Positions 6,938-13,377 of a stretch of 17,624 nt of DNA are shown here, in pieces. The stretch's first letter is position 1; the number at the start of each line of letters is the position of its first letter. The notes beneath the pieces are model-generated. The model had not been told where the DNA came from, ran no database searches, and worked only from the letters and a program-made list of their open reading frames with translations. The stretch covers positions 1 through 17,624 of the forward strand of contig JASEGN010000012.1 of assembly GCA_030018055.1 (NCBI GenBank), read 5' to 3'. The position numbers and the translations under genes were made by a program. Origin of the DNA: Candidatus Aenigmatarchaeota archaeon (GTDB lineage Archaea; Aenigmatarchaeota; Aenigmatarchaeia; CG10238-14; SCSR01).

Positions 6938-7468
6938 TTGGTATTAAAAGGGAAAAAAGTTTTGTATATTATAGCTCAACAGAATTTTAGAGACGAAGAG
7001 CTTAAAATTCCAAAAGAAATTCTAAAAAAAGAAGGCGTAAAAGTTGTTGTTGCTAGTATTGAAAGAAATGAAGCTAGAGGTATGTTTGGCATGAAGGTGA
7101 TACCAGATCTTGCAATAAGGCATGCTAATCCAAACGATTATGATATGTTGGTAATTGCAGGTGGGTCAGGAAGTCCAAAACTTGCTGATTATCCAGAAGT
7201 TTTAGATGTGGTGAAGAGATTTAGAGAAAAAGATAAGCCTATAGCAACGATATGTCTTGCAAGCTACATTTTAGCAAAAGCTGGAATTCTAAATGGGATT
7301 AAAGTTACTGTATATCCAGCTGACTTTGCGCTAGCTGAGTTAAGAAGAGCTGGTGCTTTATATCAGAAAGCCTCACTTGTTGTTGATGGGAAGATAATTA
7401 GCGCAGAAGGTCCTGAAGTGGCAAAAGAATTTGGAGAAAAAATAGTTGAAATTTTAGCCAATTTGTAA
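6938..7468 (+). CDS. DJ-1/PfpI family protein (class I glutamine amidotransferase-like)
   Basis: The 176-aa product shows the family's Rossmann-like strands (KKVLYIIA, VKVVVAS, DMLVIAGG). The nucleophile elbow contains Cys106 (ATICLASYILAKAG), Glu20/Glu21 corresponds to the conserved acid, and the C-terminal signature is SAEGPEVAKEFGEKIVEIL. Members include archaeal PfpI-type peptidases and glyoxalase-III or deglycase-like enzymes. The residue after the nucleophile is Leu (CLAS), where peptidase-type members usually have His (CHGP), so the classical Cys-His pair is absent and function should not be copied from PfpI. The start is probably TTG 6938, just after an AGGTGAT motif; an ATG at 6933 is out of frame. 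The stop abuts the convergent regulator gene with no gap. Confidence 0.85.
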   Translation: MVLKGKKVLYIIAQQNFRDEELKIPKEILKKEGVKVVVASIERNEARGMFGMKVIPDLAIRHANPNDYDMLVIAGGSGSPKLADYPEVLDVVKRFREKDKPIATICLASYILAKAGILNGIKVTVYPADFALAELRRAGALYQKASLVVDGKIISAEGPEVAKEFGEKIVEILANL

Positions 7469-7987
7469 TTACTTAGTTTTTTTAGGTTGTTTTTTGGCTC
7501 TCTTTATAGGGGGTAACTTAAATCGCCTAAAATGTGTTAAAAATGATGCCCTTGAAGGTGGTGGTTTTGTAGACGATGTCTGTAATATTTCAGCTGCAGC
7601 TTGTAATATTTCAGTTGCTTTCGGGGGTTGTGAGACCGTAGCTTCTGGTACTTCAGCTGCTTTTGGCGGTAATGGAGCGGTAACTATCTTCTCCTCTTTT
7701 TGCGGAGCTTGGACTTTAACTTCTGGTAAAACAGCTCTTAGTTCTGATAGTTTGTTTACTATTGGGTTCTCCCTATCTATTTGGTAGAGTTTTGTCTTTC
7801 CAAATTTTCTAGTAACCCTTACCAGACCAAGCTTTTCCAAGTTTGTCCAATGGTTAAAAAGCGTTGCTTTTGATATCCCACAGGTTTTAGCTATTTGTTT
7901 TTTTGATAAATCTGTTGTTGCATTAAGTAAACAATCCATTATTTTTACATGTACAGGGTCTTCAAAATAGTCTGCTAAATTTCCCAT
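7469..7987 (-). CDS. Winged-helix transcriptional regulator with Pro/Ala-rich linker and basic tail
   Basis: In the 172-aa product residues about 8-75 form an ArsR/MarR-like winged helix: VHVKIMDCLL, KKQIAKTCGISKATLFNHW (recognition helix), LEKLGLVRVTRKFGKTKLYQI (wing). Residues about 95-145 are low-complexity and rich in Pro, Ala and Glu, with degenerate repeats (PPKAAEVPEA, PPKATEILQA, AAEILQ). The last 30 residues are strongly basic (FRRFKLPPIKRAKKQPKK), so a second DNA or RNA contact is possible. No ligand-binding domain or metal-site cysteines are apparent. Two identical 19-bp elements sit immediately upstream of its ATG, which suggests autoregulation. It is convergent with the PfpI gene, and the targets are unknown. 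Confidence 0.85.
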   Translation of the reverse strand: MGNLADYFEDPVHVKIMDCLLNATTDLSKKQIAKTCGISKATLFNHWTNLEKLGLVRVTRKFGKTKLYQIDRENPIVNKLSELRAVLPEVKVQAPQKEEKIVTAPLPPKAAEVPEATVSQPPKATEILQAAAEILQTSSTKPPPSRASFLTHFRRFKLPPIKRAKKQPKKTK

Positions 7988-7990
7988 GGA

Positions 7991-8030
7991 TTATTTTTGG
8001 TTTAAAAGTATTTATTTTTGGTTTAAAAGT
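7991..8030 (-). promoter_or_regulatory. Tandem 19-bp repeat with 21-bp period in the regulator promoter (putative operator)
   Basis: The identical 19-mer TTATTTTTGGTTTAAAAGT occurs at 7991-8009 and 8012-8030, so the start-to-start distance is 21 bp, two turns of B-DNA. The nearer copy ends 3 bp from the regulator's ATG (7987). Each copy contains the minus-strand TATA-like core TTTTAAA. Two identical sites on the same helix face overlapping the core promoter is the layout of an autorepressor operator, although a duplicated TATA/BRE element is also possible. Confidence 0.6.
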
Positions 8031-8058
8031 GTAGACTTTTAGTCTTCTATACTCTTAG

Positions 8059-8184
8059 TTATTTTATTCTTTTCTCTCTTTTCCATCTAAGCCAAAATTT
8101 ATCATAGGCCTTTCTAAACCAATTAGCTCTGAACCTCTTCAAGCTTTGTCTCATGTGAAAAAACTTTCTTTTAATAACAACCAT
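8059..8184 (-). CDS. Possible 41-aa highly basic, aromatic-rich miniprotein
   Basis: An ATG at 8184 opens 41 codons ending in TAA at 8059. The product begins MVVIKRKFFHMRQSLKRF, contains three Trp and five Phe, and about 40 percent of its residues are Lys or Arg (FWLRWKREKRIK at the end). Codon choice (AAA, AGA, ATT) resembles neighbouring genes. It lies 71 bp upstream of the winged-helix regulator on the same strand, so the two could be co-transcribed. I recognise no family. Its start codon is inside a palindrome, and no Shine-Dalgarno is visible. A chance ORF in A/T-rich DNA is the main alternative. Confidence 0.4.
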   Translation of the reverse strand: MVVIKRKFFHMRQSLKRFRANWFRKAYDKFWLRWKREKRIK

Positions 8185-8193
8185 GTTGTTATT
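8173..8193. promoter_or_regulatory. Perfect 9-bp inverted repeat around a start codon
   Basis: AATAACAAC (8173-8181), CAT, GTTGTTATT (8185-8193) is a perfect palindrome with a 3-nt centre. The centre is the minus-strand ATG of the 41-codon ORF. It could be an operator, or an RNA hairpin masking that start. On the plus strand it is followed by TTTTGATTT, which would also allow a weak terminator. Confidence 0.5.
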
Positions 8194-8335
8194 TTGATTT
8201 AGGAAAAGAAAATAATTTGTGCCTAGAAATCTTAACATAAGCAGCGTGACACCTGTTCACGGTAAAAATTGTAGAACTTATGAGGTTTATTAAAGAAGTA
8301 GAAGAAATAAGAGGTGGGAATTAAAAATATAAAAG
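8194..8335 (+). other. Non-coding leader region upstream of the AMMECR1 gene
   Basis: No convincing gene lies here. A 5-7-5 inverted repeat, CGTGA (8245-8249) and TCACG (8257-8261), is operator-like. A TATA-like TTTATTAAAG is at 8286-8295. GAGGTGG at 8311-8317 resembles a Shine-Dalgarno but lies 18 nt from the AMMECR1 ATG. It could belong to no gene or to a start further downstream. A 14-codon reading frame at 8280-8324 is too short to support. Confidence 0.35.
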
Positions 8336-8932
8336 ATGAAATTCTCAGTTGAAGATGGAAAAATTCTAATCGACCTTGCTAGAAAAGCTATAAGAAATTA
8401 TTTTGAAAGTAGAATGAAAATTTCTCCACCAAAAAATCTACCAAAAAAATTTTATGAGAAGTTTGGCGTTTTTGTTACTCTAGAAAAGAATCGCGAACTA
8501 CGAGGTTGTATAGGCTTTCCATTTCCTACAAAATCATTGATAGAAGGGGTAATAGATTCTGCACTAGATTCAGCTTTTGCCGATGGAAGATTTCCTCCTC
8601 TACAAGAGAGTGAACTGAAAGACATATCGATGGAAGTGAGTATCCTTGGAGAATTTGAACTTCTTAAAGTAAATGACTCAAAGGAGTATTTAGATAAGAT
8701 TGAGATTGGTAAGCATGGTCTAGTTGTTGAGAGGGGATGGTTTTCTGGTTTGTTGTTACCGCAGGTGGCATTGGACTGGAACATGGAAAAGGAAGAGTTT
8801 CTTTCTCACACTTGTTTAAAAGCTGGGTTACCCTCTGCTGCATGGAAAGATTTAGAAACAAAGGTTCATAGATTTTCAGCTCTTGTTTTTTCAGAAAAGG
8901 AGCCTAACGGTGAAGTTATAAGAAAAATTTGA
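8336..8932 (+). CDS. AMMECR1 family protein
   Basis: The 198-aa product matches the AMMECR1 domain across its length. It carries VFVTLEKNRELRGCIGFPFP (residues about 45-64, with the invariant LRGCIG), DSAFADGRFPPLQ, SMEVSILGEFE, KHGLVVERGWFSGLLLPQVA and FLSHTCLKAGL (the conserved Cys near residue 160). Archaeal members are about 200 aa, as here. The biochemical role of the family is not settled. The conserved RGCIG patch and the pocket cysteine suggest an enzyme or binding activity, and in archaea the gene often sits by MEMO or radical SAM genes, which are not present here. ATG 8336 is the only possible early start, since an in-frame stop lies at 8330. It is followed after 49 nt by ku on the same strand. 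Confidence 0.93.
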   Translation: MKFSVEDGKILIDLARKAIRNYFESRMKISPPKNLPKKFYEKFGVFVTLEKNRELRGCIGFPFPTKSLIEGVIDSALDSAFADGRFPPLQESELKDISMEVSILGEFELLKVNDSKEYLDKIEIGKHGLVVERGWFSGLLLPQVALDWNMEKEEFLSHTCLKAGLPSAAWKDLETKVHRFSALVFSEKEPNGEVIRKI

Positions 8933-8981
8933 TCGCTCATAAAGCATAAATTACTCTAAAATAAATTATCTATGTGATGAT

Positions 8982-9773
8982 ATGCATGCGATCTTTACTG
9001 GTACTATATCGTTCGGTCTTGTAACATTTCCAATAAAAGTTTACTCAGCGACCGAAACCAAGGAGATAGAATTTCATAATGTATGTAATGAATGCCTAAC
9101 ACCACTTAGGTACAAGCGGTGGTGCCCTACCTGTGAAAAAGAGGTTTCTTGGGCAGACATAAAAAAAGGATTTAAAATCTCTAAGGAGAGATGGATAGTT
9201 CTTGAAAAGGGAGAAATAGAAAAAATAAAGTTACCGAGCACAAAATCTATTGAAATTGTTCAATTTGTTGATGTTGCTCAAATTGACCCCATATTCTTTG
9301 AGAAGAGCTATTATGTTGTGCCTGAAGAAGCTGGATTAAAGGCCTATTCATTGTTTGTTGAGGCCTTAAGATTGGCTAATAAAGCCGCCGTAGGTCGGGT
9401 TGTAATTAGAAATAAAGAATATATTGTTGCAATAAGACCATTCAGGAAAGGTTTAGCGATGCATGTTTTGTTTTATGTTGGAGAGATAAGGGATATAGAG
9501 AAATTAAAGGAGCTGGAAAGATTAGTTGTTGTTAGCAAGGAAGAACTGGAACTCGCTAAATTGCTCATTGAAAAACTTACCGCAGAAGAATTTGACCTTT
9601 CTAAGTTTAAAGATAGATATACTGAAAGTTTAAAGGAGTTGATAATGGCTAAAGCTGAAGGAAAAGTTTATGAAGTTAGAGCTGAGGAACGTGTTGAGGA
9701 AGCTAAAAGTTTGATGGAAAGTCTAAAGTTAAGTGTGGAAGCAGTTGGAAAAAAGGAAAGAAAAGAAAAATAA
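8982..9773 (+). CDS. ku: Ku, homodimeric prokaryotic-type NHEJ DNA-end-binding protein
   Basis: The 263-aa product begins with the family signature FTGTISFGLVTFPIKVYSA (5-23) and continues with RYKRWCPTC, FEKSYYVVPEE, YSLFVEALR, ALRPF-like AIRPFRKGLAMHVLFY and a Lys/Glu-rich C-terminal tail after about residue 225. Prokaryotic Ku is a ring-shaped homodimer that threads onto double-strand ends and recruits a LigD-type ligase. Length is normal and there is no stop or frameshift. Four cysteines (35, 38, 48, 51) form a CxxC-x9-CxxC pattern that could bind zinc. A TGTGAT motif lies just before ATG 8982. The next gene downstream is the matching ligase frame, so this is a two-gene NHEJ locus without a visible polymerase or phosphoesterase partner. 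Confidence 0.95.
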   Translation: MHAIFTGTISFGLVTFPIKVYSATETKEIEFHNVCNECLTPLRYKRWCPTCEKEVSWADIKKGFKISKERWIVLEKGEIEKIKLPSTKSIEIVQFVDVAQIDPIFFEKSYYVVPEEAGLKAYSLFVEALRLANKAAVGRVVIRNKEYIVAIRPFRKGLAMHVLFYVGEIRDIEKLKELERLVVVSKEELELAKLLIEKLTAEEFDLSKFKDRYTESLKELIMAKAEGKVYEVRAEERVEEAKSLMESLKLSVEAVGKKERKEK

Positions 9774-9782
9774 GTGTCCCAT

Positions 9783-9833
9783 CTCTTTTTATATCATTTT
9801 TATTTTACCTTATATTCAAAAATTAGGAGGTGG
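9783..9833 (+). promoter_or_regulatory. T-rich terminator, TATA-like box and strong Shine-Dalgarno between ku and the ligase
   Basis: T-runs (9786-9790, 9797-9800) could end the ku transcript, and TTTTTATATC (9786-9795) could start a new one. AGGAGGTGG at 9825-9833 is the strongest Shine-Dalgarno in the window, 8 nt before ATG 9842. It supports that ATG as the original ligase start and shows that the expression signals of this gene are undamaged. Confidence 0.6.
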
Positions 9834-9841
9834 TCCAGGAA

Positions 9842-10834
9842 ATGACATTATTTGAAAAGAAAATCAAACCAATGTTAGCGTTTCTTGGTGAGCCCTTCGA
9901 CGATGAAAACTTTCTGTTTGAAATAAAATTTGACGGAATGAAGTAAGAACTTCCCGGAACCAGGTGTATCGCATATATTGATGTTGATAAAAAGTCGATA
10001 AAATTTCTTAATAGGAGATTAAAGCTTTTTCAGGAAAATTATCCCGAATTACGAGAACTTTGGAAAGATGTAAATGCTAAAAAAGTTATCTTAGATGGAG
10101 AATTAGTTATTTTTAAGAGGGGAAGGCCGGATTTCTACTTACTAGCCGAGAGAGAACATACACAAGATCGAACAAGAATTGAATTGCTTTCAAAAATTAA
10201 CCCAGCTACCTATGTGGTTTTTGATATTTTACATTTGGATGGTCAAGACCTAATAGATAAATCTCTGATCGAAAGGAAAAAAATTCTAGAAAAGATTGTC
10301 AGAGAATCCGATAAAATTTTATTATCAACTTATGTTATTGGTGAGGGTAAAAAATTCTTTTTAGAAGCTGAAAAGAGGGGGCTAGAAGGTGTTATTGGGA
10401 AGAGATTGCAATCAACTTATCAAATAAACAAACGTAGCAAGGATTGGCTGAAGATAAAATATTTAAAAACTCTAGATTGTATTATTTGTGCGTATACTTT
10501 AGGAACCGGTTGGCGTGAAAAATATTTCGGTGCCCTTGTTCTTGGTTGCTACCATCAAGGAAAATTAAGGTACATTGGTCGTTGTGGCACAGGTCTTGAT
10601 GAAAGAGGTTATGCTGATCTTACCGAGAAACTAAAAAAAATTGAGACTGATAAAAATCCTTTTGATATTTTTGAAGAAGAGCCAGCAATTCTTGAAAAAG
10701 TAAGATGGGTTAAGCCAGAGCTAATAGCTGAAGTAAAATTTATGAATCTTTCGCAAGACTTAAAAATGCGTGCTCCATCGTTTGTAAGATTAAGAGAAGA
10801 TAAAAATCTTGAAGATTGTATATTAGAAGTCTAA
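9842..10834 (+). pseudogene. LigD-type ATP-dependent DNA ligase, interrupted by an in-frame TAA after motif I
   Basis: From ATG 9842 the frame reads MTLFEKKIKPMLAFLGEPF and reaches motif I as EIKFDG, with Lys29 the expected adenylated residue, then MK and TAA (9944-9946). The same frame stays open to 10834. It carries the rest of a LigD ligase domain: TRCIAYI, FLNRR, VILDGELVIF, YVVFDILHLDG, EGVIGKRL (motif IV), WLKIKY (motif V), an OB-fold with LRYIGRCGTGLD, and motif VI region WVKPELIAEVKF, APSFVRLREDK. Removing 21 nt makes the active site read KFDGTRCIAYID. As written, the gene makes 34 residues, or a downstream product starting near 10184 that lacks the catalytic lysine. It may be a recent pseudogene, a population variant, or a sequencing or assembly error. 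No polymerase or phosphoesterase domain is fused. Confidence 0.88.
9934..9959 (+). repeat. CGGAA direct repeats bounding a 21-nt in-frame insertion
   Basis: CGGAA occurs at 9934-9938 and 9955-9959, exactly 21 nt apart. Between them GAAGT-AAGA-ACTTC can form a 5-bp hairpin. Collapsing the two repeats to one removes seven codons, including the TAA, and leaves GAC GGA ACC AGG, that is Asp-Gly-Thr-Arg, with the frame unchanged. Confidence 0.75.
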
Positions 10835-10857
10835 ATTGTTGTTTAATTATGTTATAC

Positions 10858-10870
10858 AAATTTATTAAAA
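10858..10870 (+). promoter_or_regulatory. TATA-like box of the iorA operon
   Basis: AAATTTATTAAAA lies about 25-37 nt before ATG 10895 in a 60-bp AT-rich spacer without a Shine-Dalgarno. This suits a leaderless or short-leader transcript covering iorA, the HAD gene and iorB. Confidence 0.45.
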
Positions 10871-10894
10871 TAAAATAATTTAACCAAAAGTAAC

Positions 10895-12751
10895 ATGGTT
10901 CGTGAACTACTCTCACCAGAAGTGGGAAAAAAATTGATTTTACTTGGAAATGAGGCAATAGTTAGGGGTTCTCTTGAAGCTGGAGTAAGATTTGTTTCCA
11001 CTTATCCAGGAACACCTGCTAGTGAGATTGGAGATAGATTTGCAGTAATAGCTAAGGAAGCAGGAATTTATTTTGAATATAGCACAAATGAGAAAGTTGC
11101 TATGGAAGCTGCTGCTGGTGCTTCCTTTGCTGGATTAAAATCTCTGGTAGCAATGAAACATTTCGGCATTAATGTAGCTTCCGATTCTTTGCTGCCAATT
11201 GCCTACGTTGGAACTAGAGGCGGTATGGTAGTTATTGTTGCGGATGACCCTAGTGGTTGGAGCTCTGCTCAATCAGAACAAGATTCAAGATATTATCCCA
11301 GGATGGGTCACATACCACTCCTTGAGCCTTCCAATCCTCAAGAATGTAAGGAAGTAACGAAGTTTGCTTTTGAGCTCTCGAAGCAGTTTGAAATACCTGT
11401 AATAATTAGAACAACAACAAGAGTAGCTCATACACGTAGTCCTGTAACATTTGGCCAAATTACCAAAATTGATGGCAAAGGAAGGTTTATAAAAGATTTA
11501 GAAAGATATAATACCCTACCTCCGAATGTCATAGCCTTACATGAAAAAATAGTTGAAAAGAATGAGAAAATAAGAGATTTTTTTGAGCAAAGTGAGCTAA
11601 ACTTCATTGTTAACAAGAAAAAAAGTAAATTTGGTATAATAACATCTGGTGTTTCTTTTAATTATGTTGTAGATGCTTTGGATGAGCTTGGAATTAAAAT
11701 TCCTGTGTTAAAACTTACTACAACTCATCCACTACCAAGAAAAAAAATTATAGATTTTCTGAAACTTTTAAAGAGTGTTCTAATTGTCGAAGAGCTAGAG
11801 CCAGTGCTAGAAAAGGATATAAAAGTAATTGCTCAAGAAGAAAAATTAAAAATTGAAATTCGTGGAAAAAATTTGGTGCCGAGAGCTGGTGAGCTTACTC
11901 CAGAGAAGGTTTTGCTGGCAATAAGTAAATTTTTAAACAAAAAACCAAGCTTCAATTTTGATTTACATTTAAAAAAATTCAAAAGAGTAGATGTATCTAG
12001 AAGATTTCCTGTGATGTGTCCCGGGTGTCCTTATAGACCTGCTTTTTATGCTGTAAAAGAGGCTGCTGGTGAAGAGGTTGTTCTTGGTGGTGATATAGGT
12101 TGTTATATGTTGGGTATATTTCCACCAGCTAATGCTGCAGACTTTATATTAAACATGGGTGCTGGTGAAGGAGTAATCCATGGAATTAACAAAGCAAGTG
12201 ATCAAAAAACTATAGCTTTTATAGGTGACTCAACCTTCTTTCATGCAGGAATACCAGCTCTAATGAACATGGTGTTTAACAAATCTAATCCCCTTGTTAT
12301 TATACTCGATAATCTCACCACAGCTATGACTGGTCATCAACCACATCCTGGCACTGGAATTACTGGGATAGGTGAGAAAACGAGAACAATTGTAATAGAA
12401 GACATGGTTAAAGCATGTGGAGCTAATGTTAAAGTTGTTGATCCTTACAATATCCAAGAAATGATTTCTGCTGTTAAAGAAAGTTTAAAAAGTAAAGAAA
12501 CTTCAGTTATAGTTGCGAGGCGTGAATGCAGATTACTTTTTTTAAGAAAAGCGAAGAAAGCTGATATAAAACTCAATAAATTTCAAATAAACCCTAAAAG
12601 GTGTAACAAATGTGGAATCTGTTTAGAGAGGTTTGGTTGTCCAGCTATTTACAAGGATGAAAAGGGCTTTTACATAAATGAAGAGCTTTGTAATGGATGT
12701 GGTGTTTGTTCTCAAATTTGTCCTTCAAAAGCAATTGAAGTGAAAAAATGA
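10895..12751 (+). CDS. iorA: Indolepyruvate ferredoxin oxidoreductase, alpha subunit
   Basis: The 618-aa product has the normal IorA length. The N-terminal pyrimidine-binding domain carries STYPGTPASEIGD (about 35-47) and YSTNEKVAMEAAAGAS. A linker domain follows, then the TPP-binding domain with CPGCPYR, GGDIGCYMLG and GDSTFFHAGIPAL (about 444-456) with DNLTTAMTGHQPHPGTG. The C-terminus is a ferredoxin domain with two 4Fe-4S motifs (Cys570, 573, 576, 582 and Cys599, 602, 605, 609). With IorB it oxidatively decarboxylates aryl-pyruvates from Trp, Phe and Tyr transamination to aryl-acetyl-CoA and reduces ferredoxin, in the cytosol. The stop overlaps the HAD start as ATGA. Aryl-pyruvate specificity is inferred from the family. 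Confidence 0.95.
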   Translation: MVRELLSPEVGKKLILLGNEAIVRGSLEAGVRFVSTYPGTPASEIGDRFAVIAKEAGIYFEYSTNEKVAMEAAAGASFAGLKSLVAMKHFGINVASDSLLPIAYVGTRGGMVVIVADDPSGWSSAQSEQDSRYYPRMGHIPLLEPSNPQECKEVTKFAFELSKQFEIPVIIRTTTRVAHTRSPVTFGQITKIDGKGRFIKDLERYNTLPPNVIALHEKIVEKNEKIRDFFEQSELNFIVNKKKSKFGIITSGVSFNYVVDALDELGIKIPVLKLTTTHPLPRKKIIDFLKLLKSVLIVEELEPVLEKDIKVIAQEEKLKIEIRGKNLVPRAGELTPEKVLLAISKFLNKKPSFNFDLHLKKFKRVDVSRRFPVMCPGCPYRPAFYAVKEAAGEEVVLGGDIGCYMLGIFPPANAADFILNMGAGEGVIHGINKASDQKTIAFIGDSTFFHAGIPALMNMVFNKSNPLVIILDNLTTAMTGHQPHPGTGITGIGEKTRTIVIEDMVKACGANVKVVDPYNIQEMISAVKESLKSKETSVIVARRECRLLFLRKAKKADIKLNKFQINPKRCNKCGICLERFGCPAIYKDEKGFYINEELCNGCGVCSQICPSKAIEVKK

Positions 12752-13377
12752 ACTACTTGAAAATAGCAGCATGGGATTTAGACGGAACACTCTATTCAAT
12801 TACACCAGAAATTCAACGAAGAGTTAATGAAAAAATCTATCAAAAAATATCAGAAACTAAAAACTGGTCAGTAGAAAGAAGTAGAGAAGAATTTCACTCT
12901 AGATACCAAAGGTTACATGGTGCTACGGCATCACTAATGGATTTAGGGTTAGAAAAGGAAACGATGCAACGGTGTTTAGAAGAAGCTGATATATTGGACC
13001 TTTTAGAACATGATGAAAAATTGGTGAAAATGTTCAACAATCTAAATTATCTTAGGCATATATTAGTTACTGGTAGTTCAAGAGAACTTGCCACAGAAAA
13101 ATTAAATCGTATTGGATTGAACGATGTTTTTGAATACATGATAACTGCAGATGATGTAAAAAATCCTAAACCACATCCAGAATCGATTGAAAAACTCCTA
13201 CAATATACAGGATTACCACCACAATCTCATGTTTGGATTGATGATAGAAAAGAACATGCACTTGTTGCTAGGGAACGAGGATTAAGAATTATATTAGTAG
13301 GTGGAAAAAAAGAAAAATCGGACTTATGGGTCCCTAAGATTTACGACATTGAAAAAATTTTGATGGTGAAAAAATGA
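12748..13377 (+). CDS. HAD-superfamily hydrolase, subfamily IA phosphatase
   Basis: The 209-aa product shows all four HAD motifs: DLDGT (10-14, nucleophile Asp10 and acid Asp12), TGSS (Thr108), Lys141 in NPKPHPES, and WIDDRKEHALVAR (Asp165, Asp166). An alpha-helical cap of about 80 residues follows motif I, as in subfamily IA (pyrimidine 5'-nucleotidase, phosphoglycolate phosphatase and similar). The substrate cannot be read from sequence. ATGA overlaps on both sides (12748-12751 and 13374-13377) place it between the two subunits of the oxidoreductase, so it is co-translated with them. A house-cleaning role, hydrolysis of a damaged cofactor or a phosphorylated side product, is possible but is inference. 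Confidence 0.9.
   Translation: MNYLKIAAWDLDGTLYSITPEIQRRVNEKIYQKISETKNWSVERSREEFHSRYQRLHGATASLMDLGLEKETMQRCLEEADILDLLEHDEKLVKMFNNLNYLRHILVTGSSRELATEKLNRIGLNDVFEYMITADDVKNPKPHPESIEKLLQYTGLPPQSHVWIDDRKEHALVARERGLRIILVGGKKEKSDLWVPKIYDIEKILMVKK

Noticed and set aside
7494..7787. 97-codon plus-strand frame opposite the regulator
   Set aside because: It is the shadow of the low-complexity Pro/Ala-rich linker and has no independent support.
8246..8324. Tiny frames before AMMECR1 (14 codons from ATG 8280; 15 codons from GTG 8246)
   Set aside because: They are too short to judge, overlap each other in different frames and have no well-spaced ribosome site.
9944..9946. Recoded stop (pyrrolysine or selenocysteine) in the ligase
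   Set aside because: The codon is TAA, not TAG or TGA, and it lies in a segment that looks inserted relative to the family consensus.
9934..9966. Archaeal bulge-helix-bulge intron removing the ligase stop codon
   Set aside because: The insert forms GAAGT/ACTTC, but the four bases that would have to make the central helix (GAAT with GAAC) do not pair, so no BHB motif forms. An intron of 21 nt would also be unusual for an mRNA.
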